The notes: a model not told the origin generated them from the sequence alone. A DNA stretch of 55,803 nucleotides from an uncultured Lachnospiraceae bacterium (GCA_902765725.1 CACXAT010000013.1:1-55803); one strand, 5' to 3'. Shown: positions 25,173 to 33,969, counted from the stretch's first letter. Made by a program: numbers and translations.

Positions 25173-26096
25173 ATGTACGACAAGGTAGTAGTGATTGGCA
25201 GCCTGAATTATGATGTCTGCCTTAAGCTGGAGAGACTGCCTGAAGAAGGAGAGACGAACTTTGCCGACTCAGTGGAATACTGCAGCGGCGGAAAAGGCGC
25301 GAATCAGGCAGTGCAGGCTGCAAAACTCGGTGTTCCGGTCTATATGGCAGGATGCATCGGCGAAGACGCAAGCGGTGACTTTCTGAAAAAAACGGTTGAG
25401 GGATACGGGGTCCGCACAGAGTACCTGAAGAGGGTTCCCGGAAACAGCGGGATGTCTGTCGCTCAGTCACTGTATGACGGCGGGATCCGTGCTTCGGTTG
25501 TGAGAGGCGCGAATGACTGTGTTTCCAGGGCGGATATCGATGAGCTTGCGAAGATGATCACTCCTGAGACCATCGTGGTATTCCAGCTGGAGATCCCCAT
25601 CGACACGATCCTCTATGCCATAGATCTGTGCAGGGAGAAGGGAGCCTTCATTATCCTGAACGGCGCGCCTGCGGCAGCGCTTCCCGAGGAGACGCTGAAG
25701 AAGCTGGATCTGTTTATCGTGAATGAGGTAGAAGCCTCCTTCTATGGCGATGTACAGATCGATTCGGTCGACACAGCGAAGGCTGAGATCCGGAAGATGG
25801 TACAGAGACTGGGGACGGACTGCATATTTACCCTCGGAAAGGCCGGGTCAGTGGTCTGCGACGGCACAGAGACGGAGATGATCCCTTCGAAGAAGGTCCA
25901 GGCTGTAGAGTCCACCGGAGCCGGAGATTCGTTCATCGGCGGTCTGTGCTATGCGCTGATCCGGGGGATGGATCTGTTTGAGGCGTGCAGGTTCGCGACC
26001 TGCTGCAGTGCAAAGACTGTGTGCAAGACGGGCGGTCAGCCTGCCATGCCGACACTGGAGGAGGTCCTGGAGATCTACGAAGGAGAGAACACATGA
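25173..26096 (+). CDS. PfkB-family sugar kinase (ribokinase-like) 1
   Basis: 307 residues. PfkB marks: IGSLNYDVCLKLERLPEEGE at the start, CSGGKGANQAVQAAKLG, NGAPAAALP, FIVNEVEA, and the ATP/anion-hole motif ESTGAGDSFIGGL with catalytic Asp near residue 250. The closest type is ribokinase. GGGAGGAAAACA precedes the ATG. It overlaps the next gene by ATGA. The operon also has a second PfkB kinase and an FGGY kinase, so the three phosphorylation steps are probably split among different sugars or intermediates. Confidence 0.9.
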   Translation: MYDKVVVIGSLNYDVCLKLERLPEEGETNFADSVEYCSGGKGANQAVQAAKLGVPVYMAGCIGEDASGDFLKKTVEGYGVRTEYLKRVPGNSGMSVAQSLYDGGIRASVVRGANDCVSRADIDELAKMITPETIVVFQLEIPIDTILYAIDLCREKGAFIILNGAPAAALPEETLKKLDLFIVNEVEASFYGDVQIDSVDTAKAEIRKMVQRLGTDCIFTLGKAGSVVCDGTETEMIPSKKVQAVESTGAGDSFIGGLCYALIRGMDLFEACRFATCCSAKTVCKTGGQPAMPTLEEVLEIYEGENT

Positions 26097-27013
26097 ACTA
26101 CGCAGGAAGATTCAATTCATTTGTATTCAAGGGACAGACGGTCTACGATGCCATAGACGCCTACAAGAACGCGAACGGCATCACACATCTGGAATTCAAT
26201 TATCCGGAGCATTTTACAGGGCTGGATCTGAATGAGCTGAAGGAGCATATCAGTCCCCTGAAGGTCAACGGCCTGGCGGTTCGCTGGCGCAAGAACTGGC
26301 TGACTGGAAACTTCTCCAATCCGGACGAGGACAGGAGAAGAAGCGCGATCGAGCTGGCCAAGGAAGGATGCGATGTGTGCCGGGAGATCGGCGGCTCGGT
26401 GGTGACACTGTGGTTTGAAAATGACGGCTTTGAATATGCGTTCCAGACCGACTATGAGAAGTGCTGGCAGCTGCTCGTGGAAGGGATCCAGGAGGTGTGT
26501 GATTATGCGCCGGACCTGAAGATCAGCATCGAGTACAAGCCCTATGAGGAACGCGAGTTTGCCATGGTCGACAGCAGCGGCATGACCATGTATCTCATCG
26601 ACTGTGTGGACCGCCCGAATATCGGCTGTACTCTTGACTTCTGCCACATGCTGATGAAGCATGACGAGCCTTCCTTCGGACTGGCTCTTGCGGCATCAAA
26701 GGGCAAGCTTTACGGCCTGCATATGAATGACGGATACGGCTACAAGGACAGCGGAATGATCTTTGGTTCCGTAAACTTCTCACTGTGCGCGGAATTCATT
26801 TATTTCCTGGAAAGGTACGGCTACGACGGAGTCGTGTTTTTCGATACGTTCCCGATCCGGGAAGAGTGCAGAGCGGAGTGCCAGGCAAACATCGATGCGT
26901 TTGAACTGATCAAGTCCAAGGTGGACCGTGTGGGCGTAGAGGCGATCACAAAGGTTGTGGAACAGCATGACGGAATCGCTGCGCAGAACCTGATACTGGA
27001 ACTGCTGAGATAA
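26093..27013 (+). CDS. Sugar isomerase/epimerase, TIM barrel (AP-endonuclease-2 family)
   Basis: About 306 residues from the ATG at 26093, overlapping the previous stop. Metal-site features of the xylose-isomerase-like barrel are visible: SIEYKPYEER (Glu), IGCTLDFCHMLMKHDE (Asp and His) and LYGLHMNDGYGYKDSG (His, Asp). The opening HLEFNYPEHF replaces the more common DGIE turn. Related proteins isomerise rhamnose or epimerise ketoses. Here it probably works just before or after phosphorylation. The exact reaction is not visible. Confidence 0.8.
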   Translation: MNYAGRFNSFVFKGQTVYDAIDAYKNANGITHLEFNYPEHFTGLDLNELKEHISPLKVNGLAVRWRKNWLTGNFSNPDEDRRRSAIELAKEGCDVCREIGGSVVTLWFENDGFEYAFQTDYEKCWQLLVEGIQEVCDYAPDLKISIEYKPYEEREFAMVDSSGMTMYLIDCVDRPNIGCTLDFCHMLMKHDEPSFGLALAASKGKLYGLHMNDGYGYKDSGMIFGSVNFSLCAEFIYFLERYGYDGVVFFDTFPIREECRAECQANIDAFELIKSKVDRVGVEAITKVVEQHDGIAAQNLILELLR

Positions 27014-27024
27014 CGGACTGGAAG

Positions 27025-27063
27025 AAAGAGGCTGCCGGCAATAAACCGGCAGTCTCTCTTTAC
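27025..27063 (+). other. Intercistronic hairpin before hxlB
   Basis: CTGCCGG (27032) and CCGGCAG (27046) form the core, extended by AAAGAG and CTCTCTTT. It has a weak T-rich tail, so it may attenuate transcription between the isomerase and hxlB. Confidence 0.55.
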
Positions 27064-27077
27064 AAAGGAGAGATGGT

Positions 27078-27638
27078 ATGTCTGAGTCAGTATATCTGAA
27101 AGAGATCCTGCGGGAGCTGGAACAGAATGCGTGCCTTGTCAGGGACGAAGAACTGAATGCGGCTGCGGATGCCATCCTGAAGGCAGAGAGGATCTTCGTG
27201 GCAGGAGCCGGCCGGTCCGGTTTTGCTGCCCGGGCCTTCAGCAACCGCCTGATGCATCTGGGAAGGACCGTATACTTTGTCGGCGAACCGACGACTCCCG
27301 CGATCTGCGAGGGGGATCTTCTGGTGATCGGTTCCGGATCCGGAGAGACGGCATCTCTTGCGGCGATGGCCGGGAAGGCAAAGGCAAGAGGGGCTGGTCT
27401 GGCAGTGGTTACGATCCATCCGGATTCAACGATAGGACAGCTGGCGGACTGTCTGATCTGCCTTCCGGGATCTACGCCGAAGAGTGATCAGGAGGATACC
27501 TGCAGCAGTGTGCAGATCATGGCGGATCTGTTCGAGCAGCTCTCCTGGCTCGTATATGATGTGCTGATCCGGTATCTGATGGACCGGACCGGCGTGACAG
27601 AAGAAGAGATGTTTGAGCGGCATGCCAATCTGGAGTAA
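27078..27638 (+). CDS. hxlB: 6-phospho-3-hexuloisomerase (SIS domain)
   Basis: 186 residues, the family's usual size. It interconverts D-arabino-3-hexulose 6-phosphate and fructose 6-phosphate. VAGAGRSGFAARAFSNRLMH, VYFVGEPTTPAICEGDLLVI, GSGSGETASLAAMAGKAKAR and VQIMADLFEQ.SW.VYD are all characteristic of PHI/HxlB. The usual partner HxlA (hexulose-phosphate synthase) is absent from the window, so a role in formaldehyde fixation is unlikely here. The substrate must come from another step of the operon. AAAGGAGAGATGGT precedes the ATG. Confidence 0.88.
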   Translation: MSESVYLKEILRELEQNACLVRDEELNAAADAILKAERIFVAGAGRSGFAARAFSNRLMHLGRTVYFVGEPTTPAICEGDLLVIGSGSGETASLAAMAGKAKARGAGLAVVTIHPDSTIGQLADCLICLPGSTPKSDQEDTCSSVQIMADLFEQLSWLVYDVLIRYLMDRTGVTEEEMFERHANLE

Positions 27639-27656
27639 ATCATAAGAAAGGGATCC

Positions 27657-29270
27657 ATGATGCAGATGGACATCAAACAGTATCTGGAAGATGGGAGAGG
27701 CTGTCTTGGAATCGAGCTTGGCTCGACCCGCATCAAGGCAGTGGTGATCGATGACGACTTTCATGTTCTTGCCTCCGGGGTACACAGCTGGGAGAACCGC
27801 CTGGAGAACGGCATCTGGACTTACAGCATGGAGGATGTCACAACGGGTCTGCAGGCAGCCTATCAGGATCTTCTGAAAAACGCGCTTGCAAAGACAGGAG
27901 CTGTGATCAGAAGCTACCGCGCCGCTGGCATCAGTGGGATGATGCACGGATATCTTCCATTTGATGAGGATGGAGAGCTGCTGTCCGTTTTCCGGACCTG
28001 GCGCAACACGAATGCACATGATGCCGCCCGGAGGATGACGGACCTGCTGAATTTCAATATTCCGGACAGATGGTCCTGCGCCCATCTGTATGACTGCATC
28101 CTCAGAGGAGAACCTCACGTAGAGAGGATCCGGTTCATGACGACGCTGGCAGGATATGTTCATTATCTTCTGACCGGACAGAAAGTGATCGGGATCGGGG
28201 ACGCGTCCGGGATATTCCCTGTAGATATGGATACCGGAACATACAGAGAGGATCTTCTGAAGATTTTTGACCAGGCGATCGAATCGAAGGGATATCCCTG
28301 GAAGACAAGGGAGCTGCTCCCGAGGGTGCTTAAAGCGGGAAAGAGTGCAGGTTCTCTGACCCCGGAAGGGGCTGCGCTTCTGGATCCTGGCGGATCGCTG
28401 AGGAGCGGGATCAGGTTCTGCCCTCCGGAAGGAGACGCTGCAACCGGCATGATCGCCACGAACAGCATCCGGCAGAGGACAGGCAATCTCTCCGCCGGCA
28501 CTTCGGGATTCATGATGACGGTGCTGGAGCAGGATATCCGAAGTCTCCACAGGGAGATCGAACAGATCAATACACCGGACGGCTGGCCTGTGGCGATGGT
28601 GCACGCAAATAACTGTACAACCGATATATCGGCATGGGTATCTCTGTTTGGTGAATTCGCGAAGCTGATCGGGAATCCCCTGACAGAGGATGATCTGTAC
28701 AGCGTTCTCTACCGCAGGGCACTGGAAGGGGCGGCGGATGCCGGAGGGATCTATCCCTTTAACTACCATGCAGGGGAGTTCATCGTCGGCCTGGAGCAGG
28801 GCTGCCCCGTGGTCGTACGCACGCCGGACGCAGCATTCAATCTGCCAAACTTCATGCGGGCCCAGCTGCTTGGAACCGTCGCAGTGCTCAGGATCGGCCT
28901 GGATCTTCTGCGAGGGGAAGGTGTGCGCATTGACAGTCTTACAGCCCATGGAGGACTGTTCAAGACTCCGGGGGTCGCACAGAGACTTCTGGCCGGCGCA
29001 TTAAACACCCCGGTGCGGGTCATGGAGACTGCCGGGGAGGGCGGTGCCTGGGGCATAGCGATCCTTGCTGCTTTTATGGTACGGGAGTGCAGGGAGCTTA
29101 CGCTTGCAGAGTACCTCGATGAAAGGGTGTTTGCCGATGCGGTATCCGGATGCATGGACCCGGTCAGGGAAGATGTGGAAGGATATGACCGTTTTCTGGA
29201 AGGGTACCGGAAAGCGCTGGCTGCGGAGAGAGCGGCAGTCGAAGGGCTGCTGGGAACAGGAAAGGAGTGA
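27657..29270 (+). CDS. FGGY carbohydrate kinase, ribulokinase-like gut clade
   Basis: 537 residues. LGIELGSTRIKAVVIDDDFH is the N-terminal phosphate motif, followed by SGVHSWENRLENGIWTYSME, ISGMMHGYLPFDEDGEL, FRTWRNTNAHDAA, RWSCAHLYDCIL and FMTTLAGYVHYLLTGQKV. This pattern marks a distinct clade found in Bacteroidetes and Firmicutes, often annotated simply as kinase or ATPase beside pentose genes. The C-terminal half has NLSAGTSGFMM and LTAHGGLFKTPGVAQRLLAG. A ketose is the probable substrate. It follows hxlB by 18 nt and precedes the mutarotase-like gene by 6. Confidence 0.85.
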   Translation: MMQMDIKQYLEDGRGCLGIELGSTRIKAVVIDDDFHVLASGVHSWENRLENGIWTYSMEDVTTGLQAAYQDLLKNALAKTGAVIRSYRAAGISGMMHGYLPFDEDGELLSVFRTWRNTNAHDAARRMTDLLNFNIPDRWSCAHLYDCILRGEPHVERIRFMTTLAGYVHYLLTGQKVIGIGDASGIFPVDMDTGTYREDLLKIFDQAIESKGYPWKTRELLPRVLKAGKSAGSLTPEGAALLDPGGSLRSGIRFCPPEGDAATGMIATNSIRQRTGNLSAGTSGFMMTVLEQDIRSLHREIEQINTPDGWPVAMVHANNCTTDISAWVSLFGEFAKLIGNPLTEDDLYSVLYRRALEGAADAGGIYPFNYHAGEFIVGLEQGCPVVVRTPDAAFNLPNFMRAQLLGTVAVLRIGLDLLRGEGVRIDSLTAHGGLFKTPGVAQRLLAGALNTPVRVMETAGEGGAWGIAILAAFMVRECRELTLAEYLDERVFADAVSGCMDPVREDVEGYDRFLEGYRKALAAERAAVEGLLGTGKE

Positions 29271-29276
29271 ATCGGA

Positions 29277-30329
29277 ATGAATATCACCAGTATACTGGAT
29301 ACGTTTGAATACTGCGGGATAAACTGCGAAGTGCTGGATGTAGGAGATGGCTGGAAGGTGATCGTAAGTGAGCACGGAGGACATATCTTCGGACCATTTT
29401 CAGACAGCTGCCCGGAAGGAATCTTCTGGATTCCGGAGGCGGTAAGAGATCCGGAGGCGTATAAAGAACTGATCGACCGGAAGGTCTGGAACATCGGCGG
29501 GGACCGTGTGTGGATTGCTCCGGAGATCCAGTTCAATATCACGGACCGTTCTCATTTCAGGGAGACACTGAACACACCCAAGTCAATCGATCCGGGCTCT
29601 TACAGGATGACGAGAGACGGTGACAGGATCCACCTGAATATGGAGCTGGACCTTGCCAGCTACAATACGGTGACGGGATCTCTTCACGCAGACTTTCACC
29701 GGATGATCCATCCGGCGAAGAACCCGCTCCGGAAGCTTCCGATGTTCGGGGAACTGATGGAGGGCCTGTCCTACTGCGGGCTGGAGGAAGTGATCGACCT
29801 GAAGGTCTGCGGCACAGAGGGTGTTCTGGCAGAGAGCTGGGATCTGCTGCAGATCCGCCCGAAGGGGACGTTGTTTATCCCGATGTACACACCGCTGCGG
29901 GGGACGGATCACTATGAGCCGGCAGGAGATCATGAAACGGAAGTCCAGAACGGTATCCTGCTGCGCATCACCGGAGATTCCAGGTACAAGATCGCCTACC
30001 GGTCAGCAGTCATGACAGGCCGGTTCGGATACCTGGCAGATTCGGATACCGATTCTTCTGTCCTGATCATCATCTGCTATCCGAATAATCCTTCCGCAAT
30101 GTATTCGGAGGAGCCGCCTCTGATCGAAGGCGATACGGGCTATTCCATCCACGTCTATAACGATGACGGCAATTCCGGAGGCTTTGCGGAGATGGAATGC
30201 AATATGCTGACTGTCGGCAGCCCGACGGGGATCGATCATTCCACTGACCGGCTCACAAAATGGATCTTTACCGGACCAAAGCAGCGTCTGACTGCCGTGG
30301 CACAGACTCTTCTGGGCTGGAAATGCTGA
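29277..30329 (+). CDS. Galactose-mutarotase-like protein, function unknown
   Basis: 350 residues, soluble and beta-rich. GWKVIVSEHGGHIFGPF near the start and NIGGDRVWIAPEIQFN resemble the sugar-binding groove of aldose-epimerase-like proteins (the GGDR.W.APE pattern of DUF4380/DUF6786-type families). Later segments are PMFGELMEGLSYCGLEE and GTLFIPMYTP. It may be an anomerase serving one of the kinases, though true aldose 1-epimerases have clear catalytic His and Glu that I cannot assign. It is followed by a 90-nt gap and the LacI gene. Confidence 0.6.
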   Translation: MNITSILDTFEYCGINCEVLDVGDGWKVIVSEHGGHIFGPFSDSCPEGIFWIPEAVRDPEAYKELIDRKVWNIGGDRVWIAPEIQFNITDRSHFRETLNTPKSIDPGSYRMTRDGDRIHLNMELDLASYNTVTGSLHADFHRMIHPAKNPLRKLPMFGELMEGLSYCGLEEVIDLKVCGTEGVLAESWDLLQIRPKGTLFIPMYTPLRGTDHYEPAGDHETEVQNGILLRITGDSRYKIAYRSAVMTGRFGYLADSDTDSSVLIIICYPNNPSAMYSEEPPLIEGDTGYSIHVYNDDGNSGGFAEMECNMLTVGSPTGIDHSTDRLTKWIFTGPKQRLTAVAQTLLGWKC

Positions 30330-30418
30330 CGTTTTTCTTATTTTCGAAATACCGGATTTGCGTTATGATATCAGTTGATGACATAGAGCCGTACTGAATA
30401 GAATTGGAACACGCGAAT

Positions 30419-31495
30419 ATGAGTATAGCTTCGAAAATGAACATACGGGAGATCGCGCGTCTGGCCGGAGTGTCGGTCGCGACGGTTTCGCGGGTGATCA
30501 ACAATTCAGAGAGCGTGAAGCCTGCCACCCGTGAGCGGGTGCAGGCTGTAATGACAGAGAATAACTATGTACCGAGCGCGACGGCGCGAGATCTGAGCTT
30601 CCAGAGATCGGAGGTTGTGGCAGTCGTCGTTCCGGACCTGAAGAACCCATTTTTCTATGGGCTGATCGAGGGGATCACCAGAGTTGCAGAGAAGAATCAT
30701 TACCAGGTTCTGATCTTCAATACCAATGAAGACGCACAGAAGGAATACCAGGTGCTGGAGACGATCCGCCAGCGCAATGCGGCGGGGATCCTGATCACGG
30801 CAACCGGTGTCAGGGACGGCCATACCGGAGCCATGCTGAAGGAATTCCAGGCCTCCGGAACGCCAGTCGTTCTGATCGACCGTTTTGTGGAAGGCGGGGA
30901 AGGGCTGGATACGGTGATGGCGGACAATGAGGCAGGGTCCTATGAGGCGGTCTGTGAACTGATCCGTCAGGGCCATGAGCGCATCGCGATCATCGCCGGA
31001 GAGAAAACCCTCAGCCCGGTCTATGAGAGGGAACTCGGATATCGGAGGGCTCTGACGGAGAATGGTGTGAAGATCCGCAGCATGTATATCGCATATGGAA
31101 ACCAGATGGCGGACCGCTCCTACAGCTGTATGAAACGGCTGCTGTCTCTGTCAAAACCTCCGACTGCGGTATTCTGCGGGAATAACCAGATGTCCCTCGG
31201 CGCACTGCGCTATCTGATTGAGAATGGCATGGTCGCGGGGAAAGATATCGGTATCGTTGGATTTGATGATATAGATGTGCTGAATGATGTGGGAATCCCG
31301 CTGTCGGTTGTAGACCGCTCCGAGAAGGAGATGGGCAGAAAGGCCATGGAGATGCTGGTGCGGCATATGAAGGACAGGGACGCGCAGAGCGCCCATGTCA
31401 GTGTTCCCACCAGGCTGATCCTGCGGGGGTCTGAGAAGGCGGACGGAGTTGAGCCGCGTACCAGAAAGCCGGGAAACAGGAGGCGAGATACATGA
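30419..31495 (+). CDS. LacI-family transcriptional regulator of cluster 2
   Basis: About 358 residues. The helix-turn-helix is NIREIARLAGVSVATVSRVI followed by NNSESVKPATRERV. The sensor domain begins VVAVVVPDLKNPFFYGLIEG, with VVLIDRFVEG, RQGHERIAIIAGEK and DIGIVGFDDIDVLNDVGIPL. No strong ribosome site separates the ATGs at 30419 and 30437; I use the first. It overlaps the aldolase gene by ATGA. Its likely sites are the two TGTAAxCGGTT-type palindromes upstream of the cluster. Confidence 0.9.
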   Translation: MSIASKMNIREIARLAGVSVATVSRVINNSESVKPATRERVQAVMTENNYVPSATARDLSFQRSEVVAVVVPDLKNPFFYGLIEGITRVAEKNHYQVLIFNTNEDAQKEYQVLETIRQRNAAGILITATGVRDGHTGAMLKEFQASGTPVVLIDRFVEGGEGLDTVMADNEAGSYEAVCELIRQGHERIAIIAGEKTLSPVYERELGYRRALTENGVKIRSMYIAYGNQMADRSYSCMKRLLSLSKPPTAVFCGNNQMSLGALRYLIENGMVAGKDIGIVGFDDIDVLNDVGIPLSVVDRSEKEMGRKAMEMLVRHMKDRDAQSAHVSVPTRLILRGSEKADGVEPRTRKPGNRRRDT

Positions 31496-32169
31496 AACTG
31501 TGCATAGACCATGCGGATACACAGCAGATCAGAAGGATCTGGGAGCAGTATCCTGTCGACGGAGTGTCTACAAACCCGTCGATCCTTGCAAAGAGCGGAC
31601 GGGCGCCCTATGATGTACTAGGAGAGATCCGGGAGATCATCGGTCCGCAGGGAGAACTCTTCGTGCAGGCACTCTCCCGGGACGCTGAAGGTGTTCTGGC
31701 GGAAGCGCGGCGGATCCTGAAAGAGACCGGGGATACGACACTGATCAAGGTACCGGCTGTCCCGGAAGGCTTCCGGGCGATGAAGATGCTGAGGGCGGAG
31801 GGGATCCGCTTCATAGGCACGGCGGTATATACCCCGATGCAGGGCTTCCTGGCCGCAAAGTGCGGCGCGGAGTACGTCGCTCCCTATGTGAATCGTATCG
31901 ATAATCTTGGATATGACGGGGTGCAGGTATCGAAGGATATCCATGATGCCATCACCCGCAGCGGACTGGACAGCGGACTGCTGGCGGCGAGCTTCAGGAA
32001 CACGCAGCAGGTGCTGGAACTAGTTAAGTATGGTGTGAAGGCAGTGACCGTCGCACCGGATGTGATCGACGCTTTCGTCAGGAATGCAGAGGTTGAGCGG
32101 GCAGTCGGACAGTTCACAGATGACTTTGAAGGACTGTGCGGCGCCGGGAAGACCATGCTGGACTGCTGA
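31492..32169 (+). CDS. Transaldolase/fructose-6-phosphate aldolase-like
   Basis: 225 residues, the short FSA/TalC type. The Schiff-base lysine lies in TLIKVPAVPEGFRAMKML. VSTNPSILAKSG, GIRFIGTAVYTPMQGFLAAK and AEYVAPYVNRIDNLGYDG match the subfamily, and the tyrosine of AVYTP is at the position that matters for aldolase rather than transaldolase activity. In the context of HxlB it may split fructose 6-phosphate (to dihydroxyacetone and glyceraldehyde 3-phosphate) or a related ketose phosphate. Confidence 0.88.
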   Translation: MKLCIDHADTQQIRRIWEQYPVDGVSTNPSILAKSGRAPYDVLGEIREIIGPQGELFVQALSRDAEGVLAEARRILKETGDTTLIKVPAVPEGFRAMKMLRAEGIRFIGTAVYTPMQGFLAAKCGAEYVAPYVNRIDNLGYDGVQVSKDIHDAITRSGLDSGLLAASFRNTQQVLELVKYGVKAVTVAPDVIDAFVRNAEVERAVGQFTDDFEGLCGAGKTMLDC

Positions 32170-32208
32170 AGCATGCACAACAGAGCAGAGGATAAGGAGA
32201 GACTGGCA

Positions 32209-33099
32209 ATGAAAGTACTGAACTATGGATCATTGAATGTAGACTATACCTACAGTGTTCCGCATATCATCGTGGGCGGAGAGACGATGGCATCCTACGA
32301 GCTGCATGAATACTGCGGCGGGAAGGGCCTCAACCAGTCGGTCGCACTGGCGAAGGCAGGACTCGATGTCTGGCACGCCGGCATTATCGGAAATGACGGG
32401 CAGATGCTTCTGGATGCCTGCGCGGATGCAGGCGTTCATACGGAGTACATCAAGAAGATGGACGTGCGCGGCGGCCACACCGTGATCCAGGTGGATGCGA
32501 ACGGACAGAACAGTATCATCCTTTACGGCGGGACCAACCAGATGCAGACGGCGGAGTTCGTGGATGAAGTGCTGTCTCATTTTGGAGAGGGCGATTATCT
32601 GGTGCTCCAGAATGAGATCAATATGCTGGACTACATCATTGACAAGGCGTATGAGCGCGGCATGAAGATCGTGCTGAATCCCTCTCCTTATAACGAGAAG
32701 CTGCATGCCTGTGATCTGAGCAAGGTTTCCCTGTTCCTGGTAAATGAGATCGAGGCAGGCCAGATCACCGGCAACGCGGATCCCGGACATGCGCTGGACG
32801 CACTCCACGAGAAGTTCCCGAATGCGGCATTCGTTCTGACGCTGGGTTCTGACGGAGCCTGGTATTATGACGGACAGCAGAAGGTCTTTCAGGGGATCTT
32901 CAAGGTGAAGGCAGTAGACACGACAGCTGCCGGCGATACCTTTACCGGATTCTTCATCAAGAAGCTGACGGAAGGCGCGGATATCCAGACCGCCCTGAAG
33001 ACAGCGGCCAAGGCATCCTCCATCGCAGTGACAAGAGTCGGCGCTGCGCCGTCCATCCCGACGCTGGAGGAAGTGGAAGCCTCCCTGAAGGAAGAGTGA
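32209..33099 (+). CDS. PfkB-family sugar kinase (ribokinase-like) 2
   Basis: About 296 residues from the ATG at 32209, after AAGGAGAGACTGGCA. KVLNYGSLNVDYTYSVPHII, EYCGGKGLNQSVALAKAGLD, NPSPYN, LFLVNEIEA and DTTAAGDTFTGFF show the ribokinase type; TAAGD replaces the usual GAGD. It is the last gene of cluster 2 and ends at a bidirectional terminator. It is clearly different from kinase 1, so they are not recent duplicates. Confidence 0.9.
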   Translation: MKVLNYGSLNVDYTYSVPHIIVGGETMASYELHEYCGGKGLNQSVALAKAGLDVWHAGIIGNDGQMLLDACADAGVHTEYIKKMDVRGGHTVIQVDANGQNSIILYGGTNQMQTAEFVDEVLSHFGEGDYLVLQNEINMLDYIIDKAYERGMKIVLNPSPYNEKLHACDLSKVSLFLVNEIEAGQITGNADPGHALDALHEKFPNAAFVLTLGSDGAWYYDGQQKVFQGIFKVKAVDTTAAGDTFTGFFIKKLTEGADIQTALKTAAKASSIAVTRVGAAPSIPTLEEVEASLKEE

Positions 33100-33150
33100 A
33101 AAGAGCAGACAGGAAAAGAACAGATAAGGATCCGATGAGATCAAATGAAA

Positions 33151-33180
33151 GGGAGCAGACCGCGCAACGGTTCTGCTCCC
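33151..33180. terminator. Shared terminator of cluster 2 and carD
   Basis: GGGAGCAGA and TCTGCTCCC, with an inner CCG/CGG pair, form a strong stem between the converging operons. Tails are modestly T-rich on both strands. Confidence 0.75.
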
Positions 33181-33238
33181 TGATATTCTTATGCCGATAT
33201 GTATTTAAGCTGATATGCACCGGAAAATGGTCTGAAGC

Positions 33239-33745
33239 TTACATCTCTTCGAAGGAGTCCATCAGCAGTTCCTTGGTCTGCATGCTGTCCATTCCGAGAA
33301 CCACGGAGAATTCCTCGATCAGCTTCTCTGTAGCCGCCTTGAAATAACGATCGTCGGTAGCGGTTACCTTCTTCCCCTTTTCCTTGCGGATTGCAATGCG
33401 CTGGTTCAGAGTCTTGACAAGACTCAGCCATTCGCGGCAGTCACCGGAATGAAGTGCCTTCGAGTAAGAGATCTCCTGCTGCCTCGCACTCTGTTCCGGA
33501 AGAGTCTCGATCTGCGGGATATCTTCCAGCAGCTTCCTTGTTTCTTCAGGGGAGATCAGGTCACGCATAGTTACCTTCGGGTTGTCCACCGGGGTCATAA
33601 TCTTGCAGGACTGATCATGAAGGGGACGGAGAATGTAGCAGATCCGTCCGACTGCTGTCCCGATGGACGGATCCATCACTTCTGTGCCCATAACCTCGCA
33701 AACGCCACTGTTGCCGTATGAAATATAATCGCCAACGCTATACAA
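33239..33745 (-). CDS. CarD-family transcriptional regulator
   Basis: 168 residues. The N-terminal RNA-polymerase-interacting domain is seen in YSVGDYISYGNSGVCEVMGT and ICYILRPLHDQSCKIMTPVD. The C-terminal helical part (LHSGDCREWLSLVKTLNQRI, FKAATEKLIEEFSVVLGM) is the DNA-contacting domain. The start is a TTG at 33745, 7 nt after AGGAGAG, with no ATG alternative. CarD proteins bind the polymerase beta subunit and stabilise open promoters. It is monocistronic. Confidence 0.9.
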   Translation of the reverse strand: MYSVGDYISYGNSGVCEVMGTEVMDPSIGTAVGRICYILRPLHDQSCKIMTPVDNPKVTMRDLISPEETRKLLEDIPQIETLPEQSARQQEISYSKALHSGDCREWLSLVKTLNQRIAIRKEKGKKVTATDDRYFKAATEKLIEEFSVVLGMDSMQTKELLMDSFEEM

Positions 33746-33804
33746 TTCAGCTCTCCTTTCTTTACAGTCTAGTGATTCAATTATGAATAATATTGAAATA
33801 TATA

Positions 33805-33833
33805 TTGACAGATCCCCCGTACTCTGATATTAT
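33805..33833 (+). promoter_or_regulatory. Sigma-A-type promoter, plus strand, distal
   Basis: TTGACA (33805-33810), 17 bp and TATTAT (33828-33833). It would begin a transcript 180 nt before trmO, running antisense to the carD upstream region. Confidence 0.6.
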
Positions 33834-33940
33834 ACCCTATTTTATTTTGGAATGATATGAACTGAAACGGACAAATTCTCAGTCAAAATCGGTGATTCAC
33901 TGGTAATTTTACCAATTTGATCCGTGTGAGAAGACCTTCT

Positions 33941-33969
33941 TTGACAGATGTACAGGCGGCGAATATACT
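33941..33969 (+). promoter_or_regulatory. Sigma-A-type promoter of trmO, proximal
   Basis: TTGACA (33941-33946), 17 bp and TATACT (33964-33969). The start point would be about 40 nt before the trmO ATG. Confidence 0.75.

Noticed and set aside
27078..27638. Arabinose-5-phosphate isomerase (GutQ/KdsD) as identity
   Set aside because: Length without CBS domains and the FSNRLMH and FEQ motifs favour 6-phospho-3-hexuloisomerase.
27426..28949. 507-codon open frame on the minus strand
   Set aside because: It lies antisense to the FGGY kinase and hxlB genes, has no ribosome site, and its translation is unlike any family; it is a shadow of codon bias.
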